DNA from: M3007 sp046160625
GTDB lineage: Bacteria > Bacteroidota > Bacteroidia > Chitinophagales > Saprospiraceae
NCBI GenBank assembly: GCA_046160625.1
Contig: JBJXGZ010000098.1
Span: forward strand, 32,808 to 96,807
Reading direction: 5' to 3'
DNA length: 64,000 nt
Shown piece by piece: positions 1-7,628 of this stretch (position 1 is its first letter; the number at the start of each line of letters is the position of its first letter). The notes under the pieces are model-generated. The model ran no database searches, was not told the DNA's origin, and worked only from the letters and a program-made list of their open reading frames with translations. The position numbers and the translations under genes were made by a program.

Positions 1-327
1 GGTGCCGATGGTCGTATTACCCGCGTCTTTCAATGCCAGTCCAACAAACCCAAACTTATCAAATCCGGTTTGCCGCATTACCACGATGGCATCAAAGGTT
101 TCACCGGGAACATAACGTAGTGTAGTATCGCTGAGTGCCAAGGTCAGGCTTCCGGGGCCAGTATTGGCTGTGCCGCCGTGACACCCCGTACAACTACTTT
201 CGCCTGGCGCACCAGTGTGCCCGCCTACTACGGGCGAGTCGCAAGGGCCATTGGGTGGCGATGAAAAATTTGCCATTGTGAATAGCATGGCAGCGAGCAT
301 TGGAATAAGTAACGTTTTGATTGTCAT
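1..327 (-). CDS. Secreted CxxCH protein, choice-of-anchor V-like (3' part outside window)
   Basis: The reading frame starts at the ATG complementary to 325-327 and stays open to the window edge, giving 109 residues; the rest is missing. A hydrophobic N-terminal signal peptide is followed by a GAPGESSCTGCHGG segment, whose CxxCH can bind one c-type haem. A beta-rich domain with a LRYVPGETFDAIV stretch follows. This layout matches Bacteroidota proteins annotated as choice-of-anchor V or Reeler-like, which often end in a T9SS sorting domain. It lies 61 bp downstream of two di-heme peroxidases on the same strand, so it may be the last gene of that operon. Its function is unknown; a secreted electron carrier or surface cytochrome is inference. 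Confidence 0.7.
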   Translation of the reverse strand, partial: MTIKTLLIPMLAAMLFTMANFSSPPNGPCDSPVVGGHTGAPGESSCTGCHGGTANTGPGSLTLALSDTTLRYVPGETFDAIVVMRQTGFDKFGFVGLALKDAGNTTIGT

Positions 328-388
328 AGATTTATAACTGTTTTTCAAGATTTTTGAGGACTTATCGTCTCAAGTTATTCTTGATCTT

Positions 389-1471
389 CTATTCTGGCCT
401 TGCAAAAGCCGTATTGGTCAAAAAATCGTTGTCCGTCAATGTTTTCAGAAACGCAATCAAATCCGTTTTGTCTTGTGCGGTTTTTTGAAGCCCTCCCGGC
501 TGGAGATTGTATTGAAGGATGAACTCAACCGTTGCGGAGTTCTTTACACCATGATCGTAATGGTCAATCACCTCTTCCAGCGTGGCAAAACGCCCGTCGT
601 GCATATAGGGTGGGGTCAGGGCGATGTTGCGCAAGCTCGGCACTTTAAATCTGCCCCGGTCTGCCGGATCGTTGGTCACTTTTTTACGGCCTTCGTCGGT
701 CATACTCGCGTCAGTGTCCAGGCCGTTGTTCATAAATTCATCGTTTGTAAAGTTGTGTCCAGCATGGCAATGGAAACACTCCGCACCATTTGAGCTTCCA
801 AACGGGTCGAATTCCGTGAAGAACAACATTCGACCGCGCTCCTCTTCCGCAGACAGAGTAGCAGTGCCTTTCAAAAACTGATCAAACTTAGAACTGTAAG
901 ATACCATCGTGAGCATAAACTGCTCCAAGGCCAGACCCACCCGCTCTGAGCTCACGGTTGCATCGCCGAAAGCGCGGATAAACTGGTCGGTGTATTTTTT
1001 GTCTGCTGAAAGTTTCGCTACCACATTGGGCAGTGTCTCGTTCATTTCGAGCGGGTCTTGGATGGGTTTCAGGGCTTGGTCGCGCACGTGCGGCGCACGG
1101 CCATCCCAGAAAAGACCGTTTTGGTGCCAGGCCAAGTTCATAACCGGCATCGCCTGTCGTTTGCCGGGTAGGTTTTCTACCCCGATGCTGAATTGCCGGA
1201 TATCGGAAAAGGCGTCCTCTTGTTTGTGGCAATCAGCACAGGCTTGCGAACCGTCTTTCGAAAGCATTTTTTCGTAAAAAAGCATCCGCCCCAGTTGTAC
1301 GCCTGCTACGCTCAGTTTGTTGTCGGCAGGCAGGTCTGGCGTAGGGAAATCGCCCATTTTAAGGTCATAAGGCGTGGGGTCATAAGTGGCGGGAGCTTCC
1401 ACAGGCTCTTTGGGGTCGCAGCCGACAAAGAGGCAGGAAGTCGCAAAAAAGACGAAAAGTATTTTTTTCAT
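389..1471 (-). CDS. MbnH/MauG-family di-heme cytochrome c peroxidase lipoprotein (second copy)
   Basis: A 360-residue protein with a lipoprotein signal (lipobox cysteine at residue 18). It has two haem sites, CADCH at about 78-82 and CFHCH at about 232-236, plus the family motifs FWDGR (about 121) and PYMHDG near the C-terminus. Length and motif order fit the bacterial di-heme peroxidase (CcpA/MauG/MbnH) superfamily, which acts in the periplasm and uses a high-valent bis-haem state. It is downstream of a paralogue (1516-2544) and an MbnP-like gene, which points to MbnH-type oxidation of a partner protein rather than peroxide detoxification. The substrate cannot be read from sequence. Confidence 0.88.
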   Translation of the reverse strand: MKKILFVFFATSCLFVGCDPKEPVEAPATYDPTPYDLKMGDFPTPDLPADNKLSVAGVQLGRMLFYEKMLSKDGSQACADCHKQEDAFSDIRQFSIGVENLPGKRQAMPVMNLAWHQNGLFWDGRAPHVRDQALKPIQDPLEMNETLPNVVAKLSADKKYTDQFIRAFGDATVSSERVGLALEQFMLTMVSYSSKFDQFLKGTATLSAEEERGRMLFFTEFDPFGSSNGAECFHCHAGHNFTNDEFMNNGLDTDASMTDEGRKKVTNDPADRGRFKVPSLRNIALTPPYMHDGRFATLEEVIDHYDHGVKNSATVEFILQYNLQPGGLQKTAQDKTDLIAFLKTLTDNDFLTNTAFARPE

Positions 1472-1515
1472 AATCGTGTGGCTATCATTTCAAAAATTGA
1501 AAAGGGTAGGGCGGT

Positions 1516-2544
1516 TCAGTTTCTGAATTCAGGGTTGGTAATAAATTTTTGGTCGGTCAGGCTGTGCAAAAAAGCGAGCAAATCCGCCCGTTCCAAAAAG
1601 GTCAATGTAAATGGTTGGAGCAATGGGCTTTTGTTCGGGTGCGACTTCCCCCCCGTTTGGTAATGATCAATTACTGCTTCAAGTGTCGTCAAACTGCCGT
1701 TGTGCATATAAGGTGCGGTTACGGCAACATTGCGCAGACTCGGCACTTTGAACACGGCACGATCCATTTCGAGCCCGGTCAATCGAATGCGCCCGGAGTC
1801 CGGGTAAACTTCGTAGAGGCCGTTGTTCGTAAAGTCTTGATTGGTAAAAAGGAAACCCTCATGGCATTTCGCGCAGTTCAATCGTTCACTTTTAAACAAC
1901 TCGAGGCCGCGTTTTTCAGCGAACGACAAAGCGTTGTTTTTTCCTTGAAAAGTATATTGATCATAAGGAGCATCGCCGCTCAGCAGCGTCCGCTCGAAAG
2001 CCGCAATCGAACGTGTGATGACAAAAGCGTCCGGTGTTCGTGCGTAGGCTTTTTCTGCCATTGCCACATATTCTGGCATTTTTTGCAAGCGTTCGGCTAC
2101 CAGCAAAATGTTGAAATCAAATTCATTGTGCTCTTGAATTGGCACAAGGATTTGCATTTCTAAAGTGGGTACACCGCCCTCGCGTAGGAGTTTCTTTTGA
2201 TAAGCTACATTGGCTAAGGTCGGTGAATTTCGGGTACCTGCACGGTTATCAATCCCCAAACTTACTGCCGTACTGTCTGAAAAGGCAAGATGTGGAGCAT
2301 GACATGAAGCGCAGGAACGCGTACTATCTGCCGACAGTACCGGATCGTAAAACAGCCGCCTTCCCAAGGCTACCCGGCTCTTGGTCAAAACGTTGTCATC
2401 GGGAATATCTGGCAAAGAAAAACCCGCCGGGACGCGCAGCACATATTCGTCCGTCTCCGGCGGCCAAGCGGGTGAATGATCTTCCTTCCGACACGCTGTC
2501 AGAAGGAAAATCAACAAACCGAATATTGAATAGAGGACGCGCAT
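1516..2544 (-). CDS. MbnH/MauG-family di-heme cytochrome c peroxidase lipoprotein (first copy)
   Basis: A 342-residue protein with a lipoprotein signal peptide (lipobox LLTAC, cysteine 18), haem motifs CASCH and CAKCH, and a C-terminal PSLRNVAVTAPYMHNG segment that carries the conserved distal region of di-heme peroxidases. It lacks the FWDGR segment of its neighbour, having LLREGGVPTLE at that place, so the two copies are diverged paralogues. Its ATG overlaps the stop of the upstream MbnP-like gene by one base (TAATG), a sign of translational coupling. The family partner of MbnP is MbnH, which oxidises a tryptophan of MbnP to kynurenine; assigning that job here rests on the gene order. Confidence 0.88.
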   Translation of the reverse strand: MRVLYSIFGLLIFLLTACRKEDHSPAWPPETDEYVLRVPAGFSLPDIPDDNVLTKSRVALGRRLFYDPVLSADSTRSCASCHAPHLAFSDSTAVSLGIDNRAGTRNSPTLANVAYQKKLLREGGVPTLEMQILVPIQEHNEFDFNILLVAERLQKMPEYVAMAEKAYARTPDAFVITRSIAAFERTLLSGDAPYDQYTFQGKNNALSFAEKRGLELFKSERLNCAKCHEGFLFTNQDFTNNGLYEVYPDSGRIRLTGLEMDRAVFKVPSLRNVAVTAPYMHNGSLTTLEAVIDHYQTGGKSHPNKSPLLQPFTLTFLERADLLAFLHSLTDQKFITNPEFRN

Positions 2545-3542
2545 TAGTGCCTAACCATCAATTGTTTACGTGCCAACAGATCGCCGTTTTCATAAAAAGC
2601 ATACTGATAGATGCCCACTGGAAGCGAGGCGGTTTCCAGCCTAACTGTGCCGGTTGCCGAAAGCCCGGAAAGGGTTCGCACTGTTTGGCCGAGCGTATTC
2701 GTCAGTATCAGCTCAAGCGAGCCGGAAGCGGGAAGGGTGTATTCCAGCATTGATTCGGAATTGGCAGGATTGGGCGAAGCCTTGATGCTCAGAGAATTCA
2801 ATTCAATTTCGTGTGTTGACGACGTGCCAAGCATCGTGACAAAATTCTGTGTGGCTGCATTGTTCATCATCGCAACGTTGTTAGCGAATTTTCCATGCTG
2901 GATCAGCGTGCCCGTCATAGCCATGTTTTTGAATAGTTGCGCGTAGTTTAATACAAAATGCAGATGCAACACCCCGTTTTCGGCTTCTTTCATGCCAGTT
3001 AGCTCAAGAGCTCGATAAAGTTCATCAAATAGGTTGTGGAACTCGAAAGCTGTTTCAGGTACGCCGTCGTTGTTGTTGTCCACCTGGCCCTCAATGGCCA
3101 TAAAACGGTAACCTGCCGACCATCCCCAATGCATTGTGGGGTTCTGAGGCGCTAGTGGGTGGTTATCTGGGTATCCAGCTGGGTCATTATGGTTGACTGT
3201 AGCAGGGACGCCGAGATGCAACGTAACACCATGTGCGGCATCTATGGGCCAGATGCCGAGGTTAAATTCGGCTGTTGGGTTTTTCGCGTCCACCAGCAGA
3301 TACTGATCCGTGAGTGGCATGATCATGCTATCTGGGTGGTGGATTTCCAATTCTGAGATATAGAATTCAGCGCGGGTTAGTTTTATTTTTTTGTTGTTCC
3401 AAATGCTGAAAACAGTCTCGTTCAGTACGAGCGGATCAGAGCCAACTTTGTGGTCAAAGGAGAACACAACTTGATTGTTTTGAGCAATGGCGGTCGCTAC
3501 AAAGGCGACAAGGAGTAAGAATAATGCGGAAAAACGCTTCAT
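2544..3542 (-). CDS. MbnP-like protein with T9SS type A sorting domain
   Basis: A 332-residue protein: signal peptide (about 1-20, ending AIAQ), an MbnP-like domain (about 24-235) and a C-terminal T9SS sorting domain with SPNPANSESMLEY, an LRTLSG-like strand and a final KQLMVRH. MbnP features visible are the KLTRAEFYISELEI strand and an HWGWSAGYRFMAIEG stretch rich in Trp and His. MbnP proteins bind copper and are modified by the di-heme enzyme MbnH; the next two genes on the strand are MbnH-like. Unlike methanotroph MbnP this one should be exported through the outer membrane by T9SS. No methanobactin precursor is visible nearby, so a general copper role is inference. Confidence 0.85.
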   Translation of the reverse strand: MKRFSALFLLLVAFVATAIAQNNQVVFSFDHKVGSDPLVLNETVFSIWNNKKIKLTRAEFYISELEIHHPDSMIMPLTDQYLLVDAKNPTAEFNLGIWPIDAAHGVTLHLGVPATVNHNDPAGYPDNHPLAPQNPTMHWGWSAGYRFMAIEGQVDNNNDGVPETAFEFHNLFDELYRALELTGMKEAENGVLHLHFVLNYAQLFKNMAMTGTLIQHGKFANNVAMMNNAATQNFVTMLGTSSTHEIELNSLSIKASPNPANSESMLEYTLPASGSLELILTNTLGQTVRTLSGLSATGTVRLETASLPVGIYQYAFYENGDLLARKQLMVRH

Positions 3543-3575
3543 TGTAAAATGCTTAGTTGATGAAAAAAATTGATT

Positions 3576-3613
3576 TCAAAAAGGGGACGGCCCGCGTGCG
3601 GTGAGCCGCCCCC
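3576..3613 (-). terminator. Rho-independent terminator after the sigma/beta-barrel operon
   Basis: On the minus strand a GC-rich stem (GGGGGCGGC at 3613-3605 with its partner at 3591-3583, one G-U pair) is followed directly by a T run. It sits between the stop of the beta-barrel gene (3651) and the start of the MbnP-like gene (3542), so it should separate the two leftward operons. Confidence 0.75.
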
Positions 3614-3650
3614 AGCCTATGAAAAAACTACCATTAGGTAGTGAATTCCG

Positions 3651-4973
3651 TTAAAAAAGCCATTGCACACCACCCTGGACGCCAAAAAAATCGGGTGCAA
3701 TACCGCTTGGCTTTTTCCATTGCCGTATATAAAACCCTTCCAGCGTCAGGTCAAAGCGTGGTGAAAGCGGGATTTGTAACCCTGTCCCAAAGCGCAGGAT
3801 GTTCCGAAGACGCGTGCGCTCGCTAATAGAAAAGACCGCTTTCTGGATAGTTCCATGTATTTCTTCCTGAATTTCATATTCCAAGTCGTAAGGCATCAGT
3901 GAAAGACCTCCCCAGCCCAGTCCAATAAAAGGGCGGAGCTTTCCGGGTTTCGACAAGGTATAGCGCAGACCGAAGTCGAATTGTTGGATTCTTTGGCCAG
4001 TCACGTCTATTTCGAGGATATGTTGCCCGTGGCCAGGGGTGGGTAATTCTGGTGCGCCCAGTATGGCTGCGGGGTCATGTGCTTTATAATGAAACTTCTG
4101 TGCGTTAAAAGCCGCTGTAAGGCTCCAATGCCGCGAAAGCCCAACTTGTCCTTGCAGCCCATAGGAGAAACCACCTTCGTGCATTACTCCAGTGCTATTG
4201 GGATAAATCAAACCGATATTGCCCCCCAGTTTGAAAAACTTGGGGCGCAATGCTTCCGTGAGTTTTTTCGAGAATCGTTCAGTAAGCTTCTCTTCTTGCT
4301 GTGTGAGAATTAACAGGCTTTTTGGCAAGTGGATTTCAGGCTTTGGGATATCGATCAAAGCTATTTCCAAGATTTCCAAAGGGGGCAAATCAGAAACACC
4401 TAAGATTGAATCTGGTATCGCATGGGACAGCTTCTCATCGATAATTGGATTGGAAACCTTTTCTGAATATGTAGGGCTTTTGCTCTCAAATTGACTGTCT
4501 CGAATGGGTAAAAAAATCGGAACACCCGATGTATGAAGGCTAAGGTCCTGACTTGCCTTTGTGTTTGCTATTCCACTTTTTTCATTGCGAACAGATTGCT
4601 TACTACCCATTTCATTTGATCGCACGTAGACCGTCCGCCAAAGTGTATCATGTAGCACTTTAGGTTGTAGGGCATCCGGTGCCGTTCCTAACGCCGCAAT
4701 GGATGCTTTCAAATCTCCGATCTGTGCCTCCAACCGGGTTAACGAAGCCTGGTCACTGCGGCTTGACTGGAACCACATTGCATTGCTTGCCAGCAAGGCA
4801 GCTACCAGTAACAGGGGTAATACAATTGCCTGCCTTTTTCCTTGCGGCTGTGGGGGCAGCGCAGCATTCAGGCGCTCACCGAGCGCAACCCAGTCGTCAT
4901 CGCGATGTTTTTCGGAAGGCCGCAATGCGGCCATTTTGTCCCTTAACAGGTCAAAAAAGTTCTTGTCTGCCAT
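3651..4973 (-). CDS. Membrane-anchored protein with C-terminal outer-membrane beta-barrel-like domain
   Basis: A protein of about 440 residues from the ATG at 4973; the longer frame starts at a TTG. The N-terminal 40 residues are charged and cytoplasmic-like, followed by one membrane segment (AIVLPLLLVAALLASNAMW), a short heptad-like stretch, a low-complexity linker of about 130 residues and a C-terminal region of about 180 residues of amphipathic strands (GGNIGLIYP, LRPFIGLGWGG, FDLTLEGFYI) ending in an aromatic F. It starts 5 bp after the ECF sigma gene, the usual place of an anti-sigma or target gene. An inner-membrane anchor joined to a barrel-like domain is odd. No known function is recognised. 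Confidence 0.7.
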   Translation of the reverse strand: MADKNFFDLLRDKMAALRPSEKHRDDDWVALGERLNAALPPQPQGKRQAIVLPLLLVAALLASNAMWFQSSRSDQASLTRLEAQIGDLKASIAALGTAPDALQPKVLHDTLWRTVYVRSNEMGSKQSVRNEKSGIANTKASQDLSLHTSGVPIFLPIRDSQFESKSPTYSEKVSNPIIDEKLSHAIPDSILGVSDLPPLEILEIALIDIPKPEIHLPKSLLILTQQEEKLTERFSKKLTEALRPKFFKLGGNIGLIYPNSTGVMHEGGFSYGLQGQVGLSRHWSLTAAFNAQKFHYKAHDPAAILGAPELPTPGHGQHILEIDVTGQRIQQFDFGLRYTLSKPGKLRPFIGLGWGGLSLMPYDLEYEIQEEIHGTIQKAVFSISERTRLRNILRFGTGLQIPLSPRFDLTLEGFYIRQWKKPSGIAPDFFGVQGGVQWLF

Positions 4974-4978
4974 GTTTT

Positions 4979-5530
4979 TCAATTGCCGTGTATTAATTCG
5001 ATGGTCATCATTTGTTTGATCTTGGCACGCGCTTTCGAGAGGTTCGACTTGGATGTCCCGACCGAGATGCCGAGCATTTCTGCAATCTCGGAGTGGGTAT
5101 GGCCTTCAAGTGCAAAAAGATTTAGAGTCAAGCGGTATGCTGGTGGAAGTTTTTGCATTAGGGCTATCATATCCTCAGCAGCCATTTTGGACAGATAATC
5201 ATCTTCCACGCTCAGATTAAACCCCTCGGCCATGTCATGCATCACTATGTCCTTCAGGTGCTTATGGTAATGGTTGATGGCAGTTCGTACTACAATCGTC
5301 CGTAACCAAATGGTAAATGGAAGCGCCTCGTCGTAGCGATCTATGCTCTTGAAAACTTTGAGAAAAGCATCATTGAGTACTTCTCGCGCTTCTGTTTCTC
5401 GGCTACAATATGGCAATGCCACAGACAGTGCATAACCGTAAAAGCGGTCATACAATAATTTTTGGCTGCCCCGATCATTGTTCCGACAACCTGCCAAAAT
5501 GTGCTTCACGCCATCGTTTTTCACGTTCAA
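4979..5530 (-). CDS. RNA polymerase ECF-type sigma factor
   Basis: 183 residues with the sigma-70 region 2 pattern (YDRFYGYALSVALPYC, EVLNDAFLKVFKSIDRYD, PFTIWLRTIVVRTAINHYHK) and region 4 (LPPAYRLTLNLFALEGHTHSEIAEMLGISVGTSKSNLSKAR-type helix-turn-helix). It directs RNA polymerase to a small regulon. No ATG lies near the expected start; the frame begins at TTG (5530), with GTG codons at 5524 and 5509 as alternatives, so the exact start is open. It is followed at 5 bp by a membrane/beta-barrel protein that may control it. Confidence 0.93.
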   Translation of the reverse strand: MNVKNDGVKHILAGCRNNDRGSQKLLYDRFYGYALSVALPYCSRETEAREVLNDAFLKVFKSIDRYDEALPFTIWLRTIVVRTAINHYHKHLKDIVMHDMAEGFNLSVEDDYLSKMAAEDMIALMQKLPPAYRLTLNLFALEGHTHSEIAEMLGISVGTSKSNLSKARAKIKQMMTIELIHGN

Positions 5531-5786
5531 TTGTCTATTCAGGAAAATTGCGTCTGGGGTTGCCTCGGCACCGTATATTTTTTCACGAATTTCTTCCTAT
5601 ACATCAACCAGTTGTGTTGGATCCCTGACCGTAAATTTAACACTCCAAAATATAACTTTTTCGCACCTTGCCACGTCTTTGTCGCGCACTGGTTTCTCTC
5701 ACATCTTTCACCTTTACCCGGCGTAGTTTTTTTTCCGCTTTAGCATACGGAAAAGGAATGAAGGCGGGCAAACACATCTCTCACTT

Positions 5787-7514
5787 ATGGGCGATTTCAA
5801 ACTTTCCCGCAGGCGATTTATTAAAAAAATGGCCAAGGGCGCAAGTGTCAAAATTGAACATTTGCAACCTTTACCCGCTTTACCCGCCGAAGCCTCGGCG
5901 AAGGCGGGTTTTCTCAACTCCGAATTCACCCTCCAAGGTGGTCTCGACCCTTACCAAGGCCCCTGGACAAAAGCCGAAGCAGCCCACCTTTTGCGGCGCA
6001 CAACATTCGGCCTGAAAAAGGCACACCTCGATCAAATGCTCGCGCTCGGAAATGCGGCGGCTGCAGTAGATGCCGTGCTTAATGTGCCTGTAACGCCTCC
6101 TGCACCACCGGTGAATAATTACAACAACCCAAATGCAAACCCACCTTATGCCGACCCGAATGTGCCCTCCGGCCAAACTTGGGTCAATGCCGCTTATGAT
6201 GTTGACGCAGAGGGCTATCGGATAGAAAGTTGGCGCGGCTGGTGGCTCAACCGAATGATAGAAGGCGAGGCCAATATTCAGGAGAAAATGACCCTGTTCT
6301 GGCACAATCACTTTGCCACTAGATCAGAGGCAATATTCAGTGGCAAAACTATTTACAATCATAACAAGATGTTGCGGGCAAATGCTTTGGGCAATTTCAA
6401 GGCTTTTGTAAAAGCCGTGACAATTGACCCATTGATGCTCTATTTCCTCAATGGATACCTCAATAATGTAGCCTCGCCCGATGAGAATTATGCGCGCGAA
6501 CTACAAGAATTGTTTACCGTCGGAAAGGAATCGGCCAACACCTATTCGGAAGACGATGTGGTGGTTGCGGCCCGCATTTTGACTGGTTGGACTATAAATT
6601 TTCAAACGCTGGAAACGATTTTTGTTCCTCAATTGCATGATGTAGGCATCAAGGTTTTTTCTCCATTTTATAACAACACAATCCTTCAGGGAAGCAGCAA
6701 CGGAGAAGCGGATTTGGACGCGCTCCTGAATATGATTTTTCAAAAAGAGGAGGTCTCGCAGTTTATATGCCGCGAGATTTATCGCTTTTTTATTTACTAC
6801 AAAATTGATGCAGACGTTGAGGCAAATGTGATAGTTCCCTTGGCGCAGGTCTTCCGCGACAACAACTATGAAATCCTGCCAGTGATGCGGGCGCTGCTTT
6901 TGAGCGAGCACTTCTATGATGCAGTGAACAAGGGTTGCCAAATCAAAACCCCGCTGGATTTGACGGTTGGTGTTTTGCGCAATTACAACCTCAGCCTCCC
7001 AAGCCCTACGCTGTACAACGAATACTTTATCCGCCTCAGTATCAACTTTTTCTGTGGCGGTTTGCAAATGCTGCCCGGCGATCCGCCTAACGTGGCCGGC
7101 TGGCCAGCTTACCGCCAATCCCCGAACTTTTATCGGACTTGGATCAGCAATGATACCATCCGCAATCGCAACATCCTTACAGATGTAATGGCCTTTGCTG
7201 GGGTAGATGTTGGGCCGGAGAAACTGATCATTAACCATATTGCGTTTGCGGCACAGTTTTCCAACCCTGGCGACCCCAACGCATTGATTGACGATGTGCT
7301 GGCATTGTTGTACCCTATGCCTATATCGTTGTTGAAAAAGACATTCCTTAAAAGCATCCTGCTCTCTGGACAATTTAGTGATCATTATTGGACGGATGCC
7401 TGGAACGCCTTTATCAACAATCCCACCGACCCAATGGCCTTCCAAACCGTTTGGTTCAGGCTTGCGAGTTTGCACAAATACATCATGAATTTGGCTGAAT
7501 ATCAATTGATTTGA
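5787..7514 (+). CDS. DUF1800 family protein
   Basis: A 575-residue protein of the DUF1800 family: after a basic SRRRFIKKMAKG start resembling a Tat-type leader, the family core begins at about residue 51 (LDPYQGPWTKAEAAHLLRRTTFG) and includes FWHNHFATR, ENYARELQELFTVG and LPGDPPNVAGWPAY. DUF1800 proteins are almost always encoded next to DUF1501 proteins, as here. They are envelope or extracellular proteins of unknown activity. Odd feature: residues of about 30-41 (LPALPAEASAKAG) are encoded by a palindromic DNA element at 5883-5908, read in frame. No T9SS tail is seen. Confidence 0.88.
   Translation: MGDFKLSRRRFIKKMAKGASVKIEHLQPLPALPAEASAKAGFLNSEFTLQGGLDPYQGPWTKAEAAHLLRRTTFGLKKAHLDQMLALGNAAAAVDAVLNVPVTPPAPPVNNYNNPNANPPYADPNVPSGQTWVNAAYDVDAEGYRIESWRGWWLNRMIEGEANIQEKMTLFWHNHFATRSEAIFSGKTIYNHNKMLRANALGNFKAFVKAVTIDPLMLYFLNGYLNNVASPDENYARELQELFTVGKESANTYSEDDVVVAARILTGWTINFQTLETIFVPQLHDVGIKVFSPFYNNTILQGSSNGEADLDALLNMIFQKEEVSQFICREIYRFFIYYKIDADVEANVIVPLAQVFRDNNYEILPVMRALLLSEHFYDAVNKGCQIKTPLDLTVGVLRNYNLSLPSPTLYNEYFIRLSINFFCGGLQMLPGDPPNVAGWPAYRQSPNFYRTWISNDTIRNRNILTDVMAFAGVDVGPEKLIINHIAFAAQFSNPGDPNALIDDVLALLYPMPISLLKKTFLKSILLSGQFSDHYWTDAWNAFINNPTDPMAFQTVWFRLASLHKYIMNLAEYQLI
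5883..5908. repeat. Palindromic repeat element inside a coding region
   Basis: A 26-bp hairpin: CCCGCC pairs with GGCGGG, a symmetric GAA/GAA internal loop follows, and GCC/GGC closes on a TC loop. It is read in frame as the PAEASAKAG stretch in the leader-proximal linker of the DUF1800 protein. The other strand of this region would read as AFAEASAGKAG, a phrase seen in many Bacteroidota database proteins at places with no conserved function (recollection, not a search). Confidence 0.6.
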
Positions 7515-7628
7515 TGGGTATTTGCTTATTCGTTTATTTGGTTATTCGATCAACTGGTTTCCAAAACAACGAGTCCTCCCATTATTGATACTCATTCAAT
7601 CTTTCATTCGCTTATTCACTCATTGAAA

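Noticed and set aside
7515..7628. Another compound hairpin between DUF1800 and DUF1501
   Set aside because: It has direct CTTATTC-type repeats but no complementary arms.
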